From the NCBI RefSeq assembly GCF_001006805.1, contig NZ_LN811353.1:111509-175508 (forward strand): DNA of 64,000 nt, given 5' to 3'. This DNA is from Microvirga massiliensis (GTDB taxonomy: Bacteria; Pseudomonadota; Alphaproteobacteria; Rhizobiales; Beijerinckiaceae). Positions 38,779 through 47,526 of this stretch are shown in pieces. The notes under the pieces were generated by a model that ran no database searches, was not told the DNA's origin, and saw only the letters and a list, made by a program, of their open reading frames with translations. The first letter of the stretch is position 1, and every line of letters begins with the position of its first letter. The position numbers and the translations under genes were made by a program.

Positions 38779-41304
38779 TCATTCAGCGGCCAGGGCCGGG
38801 GTGGGCTCGACCTGCCGGCCCTGAACCGGGAAGTAGCAGGTGATCCGCGTCCCGAGGCCAGGCTGAGAATCGAGCTCGACGTGCCCGCCGTGCAGCTCCA
38901 CGAAGGAGCGCACGATCGAGAGACCGAGGCCGACGCCGCGATGGCGCGTGCCGAGCGTATTGCTCTCGAATCGTTCGAAGACCTTCGCCTTGAGTTCGGG
39001 CGGGATTCCGCAGCCCTCGTCGCTGACCTCGAGAACGACTTCGCCGCCGAGCTTGCGCGCCACGACGTGGATCTTCTGACCCGGATAGGAAAAGCCGATC
39101 GCGTTCGAGAGGAGATTGAAGAGGATCTGCCGTACGCGCTTTCCGTCGGCAACGAACGAGCCGATATCCGCCGGCGCATCGATGACGACCTCGAGGGAGG
39201 CTTCCGCGAGACGATCCTCGAGGCCGCGCATCGCGGCTTCGATCGTCGCGTGAATGTCGACGTTCTCGGGAACGAGCTCGAGCGAGCCGGTATCAATGGA
39301 TGCGAGATCGAGGATGTCGCTGATGATCGCGAGCAGCGCCCCCGAGGATCGCATGATGTGGCCGGCATATTCGCGCTGGCGCGGGTTCAGGGAGCCTACG
39401 GTCTCGTCGCCGAGAAGTTGCGTAAAGCCGATGATGTTGGTGAGTGGCGAGCGCAATTCGTAGGAGACGTGATGGACGAAGTCCTCACGCAGGCGGGCTG
39501 CTCGTTCGAGCGCCTCGTTGCGCTCGGTGAGGGCGCGTTCCGCGTTCACGGTGGCCGTCACGTCGCTGAAGGTCAGCAGCGTCGCTCCATCGGGCAGCGG
39601 CTGCGCCGTGCAGACAATGGCGGAACCGTCGCGGCGATCGATCCTGCACGTCATGCCGAGACGCGTATCCTGAAGGCCGGCAACGGCGCCACGGATATCG
39701 ATCCACGCTTCGTCCTGCGGGGCGAGCGATTTGCAGATCCGGATGACGGCTTCGATGTGCGGATGCTCGCCAGCCTTGTCGGCCGGGATCTTCCACATCT
39801 CGAGGAAGGCGCGGTTCGTGAGCTTGAGCCTTCCGTCCGATCCGAACACCGCGACACCTTCCTGCAGCGTGTCGAGCGTTTCGGCTTGGGCGTGGCCGAG
39901 CGCATTGAACTGCGACTCGAGAAGCATGCGCTCGCTGACGTCGTCGAACAGATAGGTGACGCCGCCTTTCGGATTTGGATTCGTCACGACGCGAATGACG
40001 CGCCGGTCCGGCAGGTGCCACCACACCTCCCGCGGCTCGACGGCATGATAAGCTTGCAGGATGTCGGCCTTCCAGGCGCGGAAATCGACCTGCTCGGGCA
40101 GCTTGCGTGCCGCCCGCAGGCGATCGAGAACTTCTCCGTCGGTCGGCTGCTGCGCGAGGAACGGGATATCGAGTCCGAACAGCCGCTGATAGGCGGCGTT
40201 ATGGAAGACGAGGCGCTGCGCGCCGTCGAAGATCGCGACCGCCGTCGACAATTGATCGAGAGTCCGGACGTGAGCGGCCATCTGACGTTGCAGGTCGGCG
40301 CGCACGGATTCGAGTTCCGACACGTCGACAGCGATTCCGGCGCTGCCCGATGCGGTGGGTCGCTCCGTGACGTCGAGAACGCGGCGCTGTCCAGCAACCA
40401 CGGCGACGACACGGCCGTCGAAGGCGTGCTTCTCCACTCTCTGGCGGGTGACTTCATCTCGCGTCGTGCGGTCGAGCAGCTCGAGATGCCGTTGTGCTGC
40501 ATCCTCGATGCTCGCGGCTTCGACGGCGCGAAGATATGCCCGGTTCGCCCAGGTGAGATGATCGCGGGGATCGCGCAGCCATAGTGGATGGTTGACGGAG
40601 TCGAGCAGAGTCGTGAGCGCGCGAAGATCCGACCGCACTGCGGACAGATCGTTCTGCGCCCGCAGGAGCGCGGCGCGATCTCCCGTCACGTCGCGGAGAC
40701 GCAGGATCGCCCGTCCCCCGATCGTGCGGCCTTCGACGTCGACAAATCCCTGCGATGTCGTCCTGACGGTGAGGCGGAAGCTTTCGCCGCGGGCCCGAAG
40801 CGATTCGGTTGCGCCTTCCACGGCCGCCGCATCCGTCGGTGAGAGCCAGGATCCAAACGCCAGCACGCGCTTTACGGTCGCACCGTCGCCGGCAATGGTC
40901 GGATCGCCCTCGAAGCGGGCGGAGTCGTCGCGGCCGTTCCAGCTTACGAGGAGCTGACGCTCCGACCCCATCAGGAGAGCCGCGCGGTCTTCTGCTCCAC
41001 GCAACTCCTCGAGTTCTGCGCACAGGGCTCTTTCCCGCGCCGCCGCACGGCGTCGCTCACGCAGCGACATGAAGGCCGTCACGGTCGATGCCGCGACGAG
41101 GCCTGCGAAGACCGCAATATAGGTCGTGCTGTGGAGGTCGAGAGCCGGAATGAAGGCCGCCTCGGCCCCGTCGGGAACGACTCCTGCCGCGAGAGCAGGG
41201 GAGGCGAGAGTCGGCAGGAGGCCTGTTGCAATCCGGCGGCGCATATGTCGGCCGCTTCGCCCGCTGGGGCTCTCGGCGCCTGATCGCCTCCTTCGGCCCA
41301 ACAT
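38779..41304 (-). CDS. divL: DivL-type PAS sensor kinase with Tyr at the phospho-acceptor site
   Basis: An 841-residue membrane protein. One or two N-terminal hydrophobic segments are followed by PAS-like regions (LLDSVNHPLWLRDPRDHLTWANRAYL; AIFDGAQRLVFHNAAYQRLFG, both read in parts), a HisKA-like domain and a complete HATPase domain (LFNLLSNAIGFSYPG, DEGCGIPPELK, GLGLSIVRSFVELHGG). The H-box reads FVHHVSYELRSPL, with Tyr (codon 39460-39462, residue 615) where kinases have His. This is the hallmark of DivL, which in Caulobacter steers CckA and CtrA. ATG 41244 is a possible shorter start. A perfect CtrA-type box lies upstream. Confidence 0.88.
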   Translation of the reverse strand: MLGRRRRSGAESPSGRSGRHMRRRIATGLLPTLASPALAAGVVPDGAEAAFIPALDLHSTTYIAVFAGLVAASTVTAFMSLRERRRAAARERALCAELEELRGAEDRAALLMGSERQLLVSWNGRDDSARFEGDPTIAGDGATVKRVLAFGSWLSPTDAAAVEGATESLRARGESFRLTVRTTSQGFVDVEGRTIGGRAILRLRDVTGDRAALLRAQNDLSAVRSDLRALTTLLDSVNHPLWLRDPRDHLTWANRAYLRAVEAASIEDAAQRHLELLDRTTRDEVTRQRVEKHAFDGRVVAVVAGQRRVLDVTERPTASGSAGIAVDVSELESVRADLQRQMAAHVRTLDQLSTAVAIFDGAQRLVFHNAAYQRLFGLDIPFLAQQPTDGEVLDRLRAARKLPEQVDFRAWKADILQAYHAVEPREVWWHLPDRRVIRVVTNPNPKGGVTYLFDDVSERMLLESQFNALGHAQAETLDTLQEGVAVFGSDGRLKLTNRAFLEMWKIPADKAGEHPHIEAVIRICKSLAPQDEAWIDIRGAVAGLQDTRLGMTCRIDRRDGSAIVCTAQPLPDGATLLTFSDVTATVNAERALTERNEALERAARLREDFVHHVSYELRSPLTNIIGFTQLLGDETVGSLNPRQREYAGHIMRSSGALLAIISDILDLASIDTGSLELVPENVDIHATIEAAMRGLEDRLAEASLEVVIDAPADIGSFVADGKRVRQILFNLLSNAIGFSYPGQKIHVVARKLGGEVVLEVSDEGCGIPPELKAKVFERFESNTLGTRHRGVGLGLSIVRSFVELHGGHVELDSQPGLGTRITCYFPVQGRQVEPTPALAAE

Positions 41305-41603
41305 GCTTCGTCACCCCTCCGCCTTCAGCCGCCAAGGCCGAATCCAGGCGGCCCCGCGATGCGGGTGGCCCGGACGATCCCTTGTGAACGCTTGACCCTC
41401 GGTGCCCTCATGGAGTCGACGGACCCTGTCCCGGCACACGATTCGCCATTCACTGTAGACCGCCCTCGACTCCGCCAGGAAGAGGATTAAGCGAAGTTTA
41501 AAGTCCCCCGGGAAAACCTGTGGACAATCTTGTCGCGGGTCTTGCCTGATCCGTCCGGGTGCCCTTGCGCCGCGCTCCGGGGCGGGCGGTTCATACAGGA
41601 ATC
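41305..41603. other. divL upstream region
   Basis: About 300 bases between divL and the ahcY terminator with no gene. The main signal is TTAA-N7-TTAA at 41487-41501. No other operator or RNA element was recognised. Confidence 0.6.
41487..41501. promoter_or_regulatory. CtrA-type box TTAA-N7-TTAA upstream of divL
   Basis: ttaa (41487-41490), seven bases gcgaagt, then ttaa (41498-41501) is an exact match to the CtrA consensus TTAA-N7-TTAA. It lies 183-197 bp before the divL start and on the far side of the ahcY terminator, so divL is the only nearby gene it could serve. In GC-rich DNA two spaced TTAA words are rare by chance. Binding is inferred. Confidence 0.6.
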
Positions 41604-41604
41604 G

Positions 41605-41630
41605 AAAAGCCCGGCGCGATGCGCCGGGCT
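41605..41630 (-). terminator. Rho-independent terminator of ahcY
   Basis: On the minus strand agcccggcgc and gcgccgggct form a perfect 10-bp stem (41608-41617 with 41621-41630, 3-nt loop), followed by TTTT (complement of aaaa at 41605-41608). It lies about 30 bases after the ahcY stop. Confidence 0.85.
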
Positions 41631-41658
41631 CGATCGAGTGGTTTGGAGAGGATGCTGA

Positions 41659-43086
41659 TCAGTAGCGGTAATGATCCGGCTTGAACGGGCCGGTCGGGCT
41701 CACGCCGATATAGGCCGCCTGGTCTTCGCGCAGCTTCGTGAGCTTCACGCCGATCTTCTCGAGATGCAGCATCGCGACCTTTTCATCGAGGTGCTTGGGT
41801 AGCGTGTAGACCTTGCGCTCGTAGCGGCCGGGATTGGTCCAGAGCTCGATCTGCGCAAGCGTCTGGTTTGTGAACGAGGCCGACATCACGAACGAGGGGT
41901 GCCCCATCGCGTTGCCGAGATTCACGAGCCGCCCTTCCGATAGAAGGATGATGCGGTTGCCGTTGGGGAACTCGATCTCATCCACCTGCGGCTTGATGTT
42001 CTGCCACTTGTAGTTGCGCAGTGCGGAGACCTGAATCTCGTTGTCGAAGTGCCCGATGTTGCACACGATCGCGCGGTCTTTCATGGCGCGCATGTGTTCG
42101 ATCGTGATCACGTCCTTGTTGCCGGTCGCGGTGACGAAGATGTCGGCGCGCGGCGCAGCGTCGTCCATCGTCGTGACCTCGTAGCCCTCCATGGCGGCCT
42201 GCAAGGCGCAGATCGGATCGACTTCCGACACGAGAACTCGGCAACCGGCCTGACGCAGGCTGGCCGCGGAGCCTTTGCCGACGTCGCCGAAGCCCGCGAC
42301 CATCGCGACCTTGCCGGCCATCATGACGTCGGTGCCGCGACGAATCCCGTCGACGAGCGATTCGCGGCATCCATAGAGGTTGTCGAATTTCGACTTCGTG
42401 ACCGAGTCGTTGACGTTGATCGCCGGGAAGAGAAGCTTGCCTTCCTTCTCCATGATGTAGAGCCGGTGCACGCCCGTCGTCGTCTCCTCCGAGACGCCGC
42501 GGATGCTGCGGGCGAGTTCGCCGAACCAGCCCTTCGGCTTCTCGGACAGGAGCCGGCGGATGAGAGCGAAGAGGACCTCCTCCTCTTCCGAGCCCGGCTT
42601 GTCGAGAAAAGCGGTGTCGCCGCTTTCGGCGCGAACCCCGAGATGCACGAGCAGCGTCGCATCGCCGCCGTCGTCGAGAATCATGTTCGGAACACCGCCG
42701 TCATGCCAATCGAACAGGCGCGCGGTGAAGTCCCAGTATTCCTTGAGCGATTCGCCCTTGTAGGCAAAGACCGGGATGCCTCGGGCCGCGATCGCCGCCG
42801 CCGCATGGTCCTGCGTCGAATAGATGTTGCACGAGACCCAGCGGATGTCGGCGCCGAGAGCCGCCAGGGTCTCGATCAGCACCGCCGTCTGGATCGTCAT
42901 GTGCAGGGAGCCGGCGATCCGTGCGCCCTTGAGGGGCTGCTTCGGGCCGTATTCCTCGCGCACCGCCATGAGGCCCGGCATCTCCGTTTCGGCGATGGAG
43001 ATTTCCTTTCGTCCCCAGTCGGCGAGGCCCAGATCGCGGACCACGTAGTCTTTCGTCTCGACGAATTTGGGGGCTGCCTGGCTCAT
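41659..43086 (-). CDS. ahcY: Adenosylhomocysteinase
   Basis: A 475-residue NAD-dependent S-adenosylhomocysteine hydrolase that clears SAH made by methyltransferases. Landmarks: [52 protein letters not shown] (catalytic Lys/Asp), the NAD loop [19 protein letters not shown], and the C-terminal KPDHYRY. The open frame runs to 43344, but [16 protein letters not shown] at 43086 has a gagga site 8 bases upstream. The gene has its own terminator and a palindrome resembling a SahR operator about 65-90 bp upstream. Confidence 0.97.
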   Translation of the reverse strand: MSQAAPKFVETKDYVVRDLGLADWGRKEISIAETEMPGLMAVREEYGPKQPLKGARIAGSLHMTIQTAVLIETLAALGADIRWVSCNIYSTQDHAAAAIAARGIPVFAYKGESLKEYWDFTARLFDWHDGGVPNMILDDGGDATLLVHLGVRAESGDTAFLDKPGSEEEEVLFALIRRLLSEKPKGWFGELARSIRGVSEETTTGVHRLYIMEKEGKLLFPAINVNDSVTKSKFDNLYGCRESLVDGIRRGTDVMMAGKVAMVAGFGDVGKGSAASLRQAGCRVLVSEVDPICALQAAMEGYEVTTMDDAAPRADIFVTATGNKDVITIEHMRAMKDRAIVCNIGHFDNEIQVSALRNYKWQNIKPQVDEIEFPNGNRIILLSEGRLVNLGNAMGHPSFVMSASFTNQTLAQIELWTNPGRYERKVYTLPKHLDEKVAMLHLEKIGVKLTKLREDQAAYIGVSPTGPFKPDHYRY

Positions 43087-43147
43087 GCTGTTCCTCGCGA
43101 TCTCCATTCGGGCCGCTCTTAGCAGAGTAAAGAGCTCGAAGCAATCA

Positions 43148-43173
43148 AGACATAAAGATGTCTTTATATGTCT
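43148..43173. promoter_or_regulatory. SahR-like palindromic operator upstream of ahcY
   Basis: ataaaga-tg-tctttat (43152-43167) is a perfect 7-bp inverted repeat, extended outward by agac/gtct to 43148-43173 with one extra base. It is AT-rich in GC-rich surroundings and lies 62-87 bp before the ahcY start. ArsR-family SahR regulators of S-adenosylhomocysteine metabolism bind ATAAAGA-type palindromes before ahcY and metH genes as I recall from comparative regulon work. No regulator gene is in the window. Confidence 0.5.
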
Positions 43174-43289
43174 TCCGAGGAGATGTCGGCCGCCTGACCT
43201 GCGCCACCTGGAGGCGGCGAGGCACGATCTGTGGAGAGAGTGCTTCCCTGCCAGCGACGCCTCGCAGGTCCGATCAGGAAACGGTCTGC

Positions 43290-43589
43290 CTACTCGTCCT
43301 CGCCGAATCGCTCGGACAGCAATTGCTCGACGGCAGCGAGGCATGCGGCGGCATCGGGCCCCTCGGCTGAGATCGTGAGGGAGGTGCCCTGAGCTGCGCC
43401 GAGCGTCAGCAGGCCCATGATCGAGCGGCCGCCGACCGTTTCACTGCCGCGGGTGACGGTCACTTCGGCATCGAACCGATCGACCGTCTGGACGAACTTT
43501 GCGGAAGCGCGGGCGTGCAGGCCCTTCTTGTTGATGATCGTGAGCTGACGAACGAGGGTGTCGCTCTGGGCGCTGGGCGGCTCGGGCAA
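43290..43589 (-). CDS. ptsH: Phosphocarrier protein HPr
   Basis: A 99-residue HPr. The active His is in [17 protein letters not shown], and the regulatory Ser in [19 protein letters not shown]. The frame is open well into the EIIA gene, to 43670, but that N-terminus is Pro/Ser-rich and not HPr. TTG at 43589, eight bases after the EIIA stop, gives the normal length, so a TTG start with translational coupling is inferred. In Rhizobiales this HPr belongs to a regulatory, non-transporting PTS with EI-Ntr, EIIA and HprK. Confidence 0.88.
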   Translation of the reverse strand: MPEPPSAQSDTLVRQLTIINKKGLHARASAKFVQTVDRFDAEVTVTRGSETVGGRSIMGLLTLGAAQGTSLTISAEGPDAAACLAAVEQLLSERFGEDE

Positions 43590-43596
43590 AGGACGA

Positions 43597-43998
43597 CTAC
43601 TTGCCGGAGAGGACGCGGGAGGCGACGTTGATGTATTTGCGCCCGGCCTCCTGTGCGTGGAGAACGGCATCCCCGAGGCATTCCTCGTCGCGCACGCTCG
43701 CGAGCTTGATCAACATCGGCAGATTGATGCCGGCGACCACCTCGACCGATCCGCCGTTCATGCAGGACAGAGCGAGATTCGACGGCGTGCCACCGAACAT
43801 ATCGGTCAGCACGACGACACCTTGGCCGGAATTGACCCGACAGACCGCATCCATGATGTCCTTGCGGCGCGTCTCCATATCGTCGTCGGGGCCGATTGTG
43901 ATCGTCTCGACCTGCTCCTGCGGGCCCACCACGTGTTCGAGCGCTGCTCTGAACTCCGTTGCCAGTTGCCCGTGCGTGACGAGCACCATACCAATCAT
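43597..43998 (-). CDS. PTS EIIA component, mannose/fructose type (regulatory)
   Basis: A 133-residue EIIA of the ManX/AgaF fold. It starts MIGMVLVTHGQLATEF with the phosphorylated His in VTHG. EQVETITIGPDDDMETRRKDIMDAV and VVLTDMFGGTPSNLALS are family blocks. ATG 43998 is chosen over the longer open frame to 44193, which would run into hprK. No EIIB, EIIC or EIID genes are nearby, so it most likely signals rather than transports. It lies between hprK and HPr. Confidence 0.93.
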   Translation of the reverse strand: MIGMVLVTHGQLATEFRAALEHVVGPQEQVETITIGPDDDMETRRKDIMDAVCRVNSGQGVVVLTDMFGGTPSNLALSCMNGGSVEVVAGINLPMLIKLASVRDEECLGDAVLHAQEAGRKYINVASRVLSGK

Positions 43999-44057
43999 AA
44001 CGTCTACTGGTCCCAACGCTCCTAGGAGCGGAGCCGCTATCTTGTGTAGCGCGAAGC

Positions 44058-44561
44058 TTAGTGCAAGGGAGTTGCGACGAATTGTTCGGGGGATAGAATC
44101 GAACCTTTTCCGGTTTTGCTCAAGTCCCTCAGAAGGAGGATGAGTGCGGCCGTTCCAGGACCGGTGACGAGGCGCGGCAGGGTTACGCCGCACAGCTCGA
44201 CCGTATCGCTGCCGGCCGGTGGCCAGCGCGGCAATGCAGGATCGAGATCGACGACGAGGCGTACGACAGCGCTCTCCTCGTGCGGAACTGCCACGATGCC
44301 GAATCCGAAGATCTCCATGCGGCCGGCAATACTGTCGGGAGCAGAGGCGACGAGCCGACCGTTACGGTTCGCAAGGCTCACGCAATCGTCCGCGACGAGG
44401 CGCGCGAAAGTGCCGAGGGATTGTGCACTCGCAATGATCTCTCGCGCGAGGCTCGTTTTCCCGCTTCCGCTTCTGCCCCGGACGAGAAGTCCGGCTTCGC
44501 CGAATACGAGGCAGGTGGCGTGCACGCGCCCTGCCTGTGCCGTCGTAGCCTCCTCAGCCAT
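44058..44561 (-). CDS. hprK: HPr kinase/phosphorylase, short alphaproteobacterial form
   Basis: A 167-residue protein that is only the C-terminal catalytic half of Firmicutes HprK. The P-loop is LLVRGRSGSGKTSLAREI; FARLVADDCVSL carries the acidic metal site and LVTGPGTAALILLLRDL ends the core. It phosphorylates Ser on HPr. The N-terminal domain is missing as in all Rhizobiales members. Its start overlaps the end of chvG by 8 bp. Confidence 0.94.
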   Translation of the reverse strand: MAEEATTAQAGRVHATCLVFGEAGLLVRGRSGSGKTSLAREIIASAQSLGTFARLVADDCVSLANRNGRLVASAPDSIAGRMEIFGFGIVAVPHEESAVVRLVVDLDPALPRWPPAGSDTVELCGVTLPRLVTGPGTAALILLLRDLSKTGKGSILSPEQFVATPLH

Positions 44562-46338
44562 GGGCGGACAGGGCCGGAAGCCGCATCACGAAGCGCGCGC
44601 CGGCCCGGGTCGGCTCGCCCGTTTCGTCGGGAGGACCCGCGCGGTTCTCGGCACGGATCGTGCCGCGATGGGCTTCCACGATCTGACGGGAGATCGACAG
44701 CCCGAGGCCTGAATTCTGGCCGAAGCCCTGCTCCGGGCGGTCCGTGTAGAAGCGCTCGAAGATCCGGTCGAGCGCATGGGGCTCGATTCCGGGGCCGTCA
44801 TCGTCGACCATCACCTCGACCCACTTGCGGCGGCGACGCAATGTCACCCGGACGGTTCCATCCGGCGGCGAGAACGAACGGGCATTGTCCAGGAGATTGT
44901 TGATCACCTGGCCGAGACGGCTGTCGTGCCCGAGTACGAGAAAGGCGTCGCGACCAGCCGGCCGCTCGATCGAGAGTTCGATTGGGGCCTCGCCGTTGCG
45001 CCGGCGCTCGTTGGCGACCGAAATCACCGCCTCAAGGAGCTTCACGAGATCGACGGGTTCGGCGTCGGTGCGCGCGAGTTCTGCATCGAGGCGTGAGGCG
45101 TCGGAAATGTCCGAGATCAGCCGGTCGAGGCGCCGTACGTCGTGCTGGATGACCGACATGAGGCGCTCCTTCGACTCCTTCGTGCGGGCGAGCGGCAGGG
45201 TCTCGACCGCGCTCCGAAGAGAGGTCAGCGGGTTCTTGAGCTCGTGCGCGACGTCCGCGGCGAAGCTCTCGATCGCATCGATCCGGTTATAGAGAGCGCG
45301 CGTCATGTCGCGCAGCGCTCCCGAGAGGTGGCCGATCTCGTCGGCCCGCGCCGTGAAGTCCGGGATCTCCTGCCGCGATTTCGTGCCCCAGCGGACACGC
45401 TCGGCCGCTTCGGCGAGGCGTCTCACGGGCCCGACGATCGCACCGGCGAGGAACAGGGACAGGATGATCATCACCAGTGCGGCGACGAGAAACACCTGCA
45501 GCAGGGCAAAGCGTTCTGACGCGATGATCGTGTCGATGTCGCCGCCAAGCGTCGAGAGCAGCAGCACGCCGCGTACCGAGCGAAAGCGCTGGATCGGAAG
45601 CGCGACCGAGACGATCGTCTGACCCTTCTCATTGAGGCGGACCGCCTCGGCGGGCCGGCCCGTCAGCGCCTGCTGGACCTCGGAATAGTCGCGCCCGTCG
45701 ACGGGTCCGATCTCCTCGACGACCTCCGGATCCGATCGGCTGAACAGGCGTACGATCCAGCGCCAGGTTTTCTCGACGAAGCTGGCATCCTCCTCCGTCG
45801 CGAGAGGGGGCAGATCGAACCGCATGACGCCTCCGCGCGAATAGAGCGCCCGCGAGTCGAGCAGCAGCGCGCCCTCGCGGTCGTAGATTCGGGCGCGGGT
45901 GCGGGTCGGGGTGACGAGGCGGCGGAGCAGAGGCGCCACCCGCTCCGGGCTGATGGAGAATTCGAGAGGCGAGAGGGTGTCGTCTCCGAGGCGGCCGGTC
46001 TCTCCGGCTTGCATCTGGAGCAGGCGATCCGGGTCGATCGCGATCGTGTCGGTTTCGACGGTGGCAGAACTCGCGATGGCACCGGCAATGATCTCGCCCT
46101 GGATTCTAAGGCTTTGAACCCGCGCCTCGATCAGGCCCTCACGAAACTGGTTGAGATAAAGGAACCCGAGCAGCAGAGCGACGAGCCCTGCGAGATTGAG
46201 GACGACGATGCGGCGCGTCAGGCTCGAGGACGCCCGCTGGGCGAGCATCACCCCGGCATGGCGGAGCCGTGCGAGCAATCCCTCCGGGGGAGGCGGATCG
46301 TCCGATGAGAATTCGGCTGGGACCGGATCTGCCTTCAT
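44554..46338 (-). CDS. chvG: Two-component sensor histidine kinase ChvG (ExoS)
   Basis: A 594-residue membrane kinase that senses acid and envelope stress. A polar ~45-residue N-terminus, transmembrane segment 1 (RIVVLNLAGLVALLLGFLYL), a ~220-residue periplasmic domain, segment 2 (LLQVFLVAALVMIILSLFLAG) and HAMP precede the kinase. The H-box is AADVAHELKNPLTSLRSAVET and the ATP domain has NNLLDNARSFSPPDG, DDDGPGIEPHALDRI and GLGLSISRQIVEAHRG. It lies 228 bp after chvI and overlaps hprK. Confidence 0.95.
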   Translation of the reverse strand: MKADPVPAEFSSDDPPPPEGLLARLRHAGVMLAQRASSSLTRRIVVLNLAGLVALLLGFLYLNQFREGLIEARVQSLRIQGEIIAGAIASSATVETDTIAIDPDRLLQMQAGETGRLGDDTLSPLEFSISPERVAPLLRRLVTPTRTRARIYDREGALLLDSRALYSRGGVMRFDLPPLATEEDASFVEKTWRWIVRLFSRSDPEVVEEIGPVDGRDYSEVQQALTGRPAEAVRLNEKGQTIVSVALPIQRFRSVRGVLLLSTLGGDIDTIIASERFALLQVFLVAALVMIILSLFLAGAIVGPVRRLAEAAERVRWGTKSRQEIPDFTARADEIGHLSGALRDMTRALYNRIDAIESFAADVAHELKNPLTSLRSAVETLPLARTKESKERLMSVIQHDVRRLDRLISDISDASRLDAELARTDAEPVDLVKLLEAVISVANERRRNGEAPIELSIERPAGRDAFLVLGHDSRLGQVINNLLDNARSFSPPDGTVRVTLRRRRKWVEVMVDDDGPGIEPHALDRIFERFYTDRPEQGFGQNSGLGLSISRQIVEAHRGTIRAENRAGPPDETGEPTRAGARFVMRLPALSAHG

Positions 46339-46566
46339 GGCTCGATTCAGGGCGCGGCTGCGAGGCCGCGTCAGGCTTTTCCGGGGCGGCTCGTGCCGCC
46401 ATGCGAGAATTTGGTCATCCCGAATTCCGGTTCATCGGCCCCGGGCCGAAATGCGTGAGCCCTCGGAACGGGCGCCTTTCGGGTGGCGTAGCACGTCTCC
46501 TCGACGCGGTCGCGCGCCCCGGCGTCGCCATGCAGGCAAGGGCTCGTCCCGTCTCGTGGAGGCGGA

Positions 46567-47265
46567 TTACATCTCCTTGAACCGGTAGCCTACCCCATAG
46601 AGGGTCTCGATCATATCGAAGCTCTGATCGGCCGCCTTGAACTTCTTGCGCAGCCGCTTGATGTGGCTGTCGATCGTGCGGTCGTCCACATAGACCTGGT
46701 CGTCGTAGGCCGCATCCATGAGAGCATTGCGGCTCTTGACGACGCCGGGCCGTGTCGCGAGCGCCTGGAGGATCAGGAACTCCGTGACGGTCAGCGTGAC
46801 CGGCTCACCCTTCCAGGTGCAGGTATGTCGCTCCTGGTCCATCTTGAGCTGCCCCCGCTCGAGCGCCTTCGCGTCGGTGTCGCGTGGGGTCGTCTGGTCC
46901 TTCGGGGCGAAGCGCCGGAGGACGGCCTTGACCCGTTCGACCAGGAGCCGCTGCGAGAACGGCTTCCGGATGAAGTCATCGGCGCCCATCTTGAGGCCGA
47001 ACAGCTCGTCGATCTCTTCGTCCTTGGAGGTCAGGAAGATCACGGGCACGTCGGACTTCTGCCGCAGCCGGCGCAGCAGTTCCATGCCATCCATGCGGGG
47101 CATCTTGATGTCGAGGATGGCGAGGTCCGGGGGCGTGTGCTTCAGGCCGTCGAGGGCCGACGCTCCGTCGGTATAGGTCTGGATTCGATAGCCTTCCGCC
47201 TCGAGGGCGATGGAAACGGAGGTCAGGATGTTGCGATCGTCGTCGACGAGGGCAATCGTCGGCAT
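46567..47265 (-). CDS. chvI: Two-component response regulator ChvI
   Basis: A 232-residue OmpR-type regulator. The receiver begins [15 protein letters not shown]; the phosphorylated Asp is in [17 protein letters not shown], and Lys in [13 protein letters not shown]. The winged-helix domain ends [15 protein letters not shown] and [12 protein letters not shown] 47265 is preceded by aagga; an earlier in-frame ATG (47301) would add 12 residues. With ChvG it controls envelope and acid-response genes; in Agrobacterium ChvI activates pckA, which lies about 1.3 kb away here. Confidence 0.96.
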   Translation of the reverse strand: MPTIALVDDDRNILTSVSIALEAEGYRIQTYTDGASALDGLKHTPPDLAILDIKMPRMDGMELLRRLRQKSDVPVIFLTSKDEEIDELFGLKMGADDFIRKPFSQRLLVERVKAVLRRFAPKDQTTPRDTDAKALERGQLKMDQERHTCTWKGEPVTLTVTEFLILQALATRPGVVKSRNALMDAAYDDQVYVDDRTIDSHIKRLRKKFKAADQSFDMIETLYGVGYRFKEM

Positions 47266-47526
47266 CAGCTGATCCTTCTTCTTGTCGACGTGGGCCGTCA
47301 TGGGGCGGACATCGTCCGGCTGGTAGCTGCCTCAGCGAGGCAATTGGCGCGACCGGGATCGCCTGAGACCAAATCGCGCCCTTCCTGTGGCACAAGTAAG
47401 GGTATCTCGGTCCACGCACCAGAGAGAAACGCCCTAAATGCCCTAGGGAGAGAGCAGCCCGCCCCAATAGACGCCACGACAGCAACCGCTTTTCTAAGAA
47501 TAGTGCATCTGAATGGGAGATGAAGA
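47266..47526. promoter_or_regulatory. Divergent promoter region of chvI and the hugZ-like gene
   Basis: 261 bases with no gene. A short palindrome, ttctaagaa (47492-47500), lies 27 bases before the hugZ-like start. It could be an operator half for an iron or heme regulator, but it does not match the Irr or Fur consensus well. Confidence 0.35.

Noticed and set aside
38554..40584. 676-residue open frame on the + strand opposite divL
   Set aside because: It is the antisense of a clear kinase; long open antisense frames arise from the GC-rich third positions. The residues show no family pattern. The same holds for the long frames opposite rpsA, trpB/trpF, ftsH and the NhaD-like gene (51520-53103).
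43087..43289. SAM or SAH riboswitch upstream of ahcY
   Set aside because: No conserved riboswitch core could be recognised in the leader; the palindrome is better read as a protein operator.
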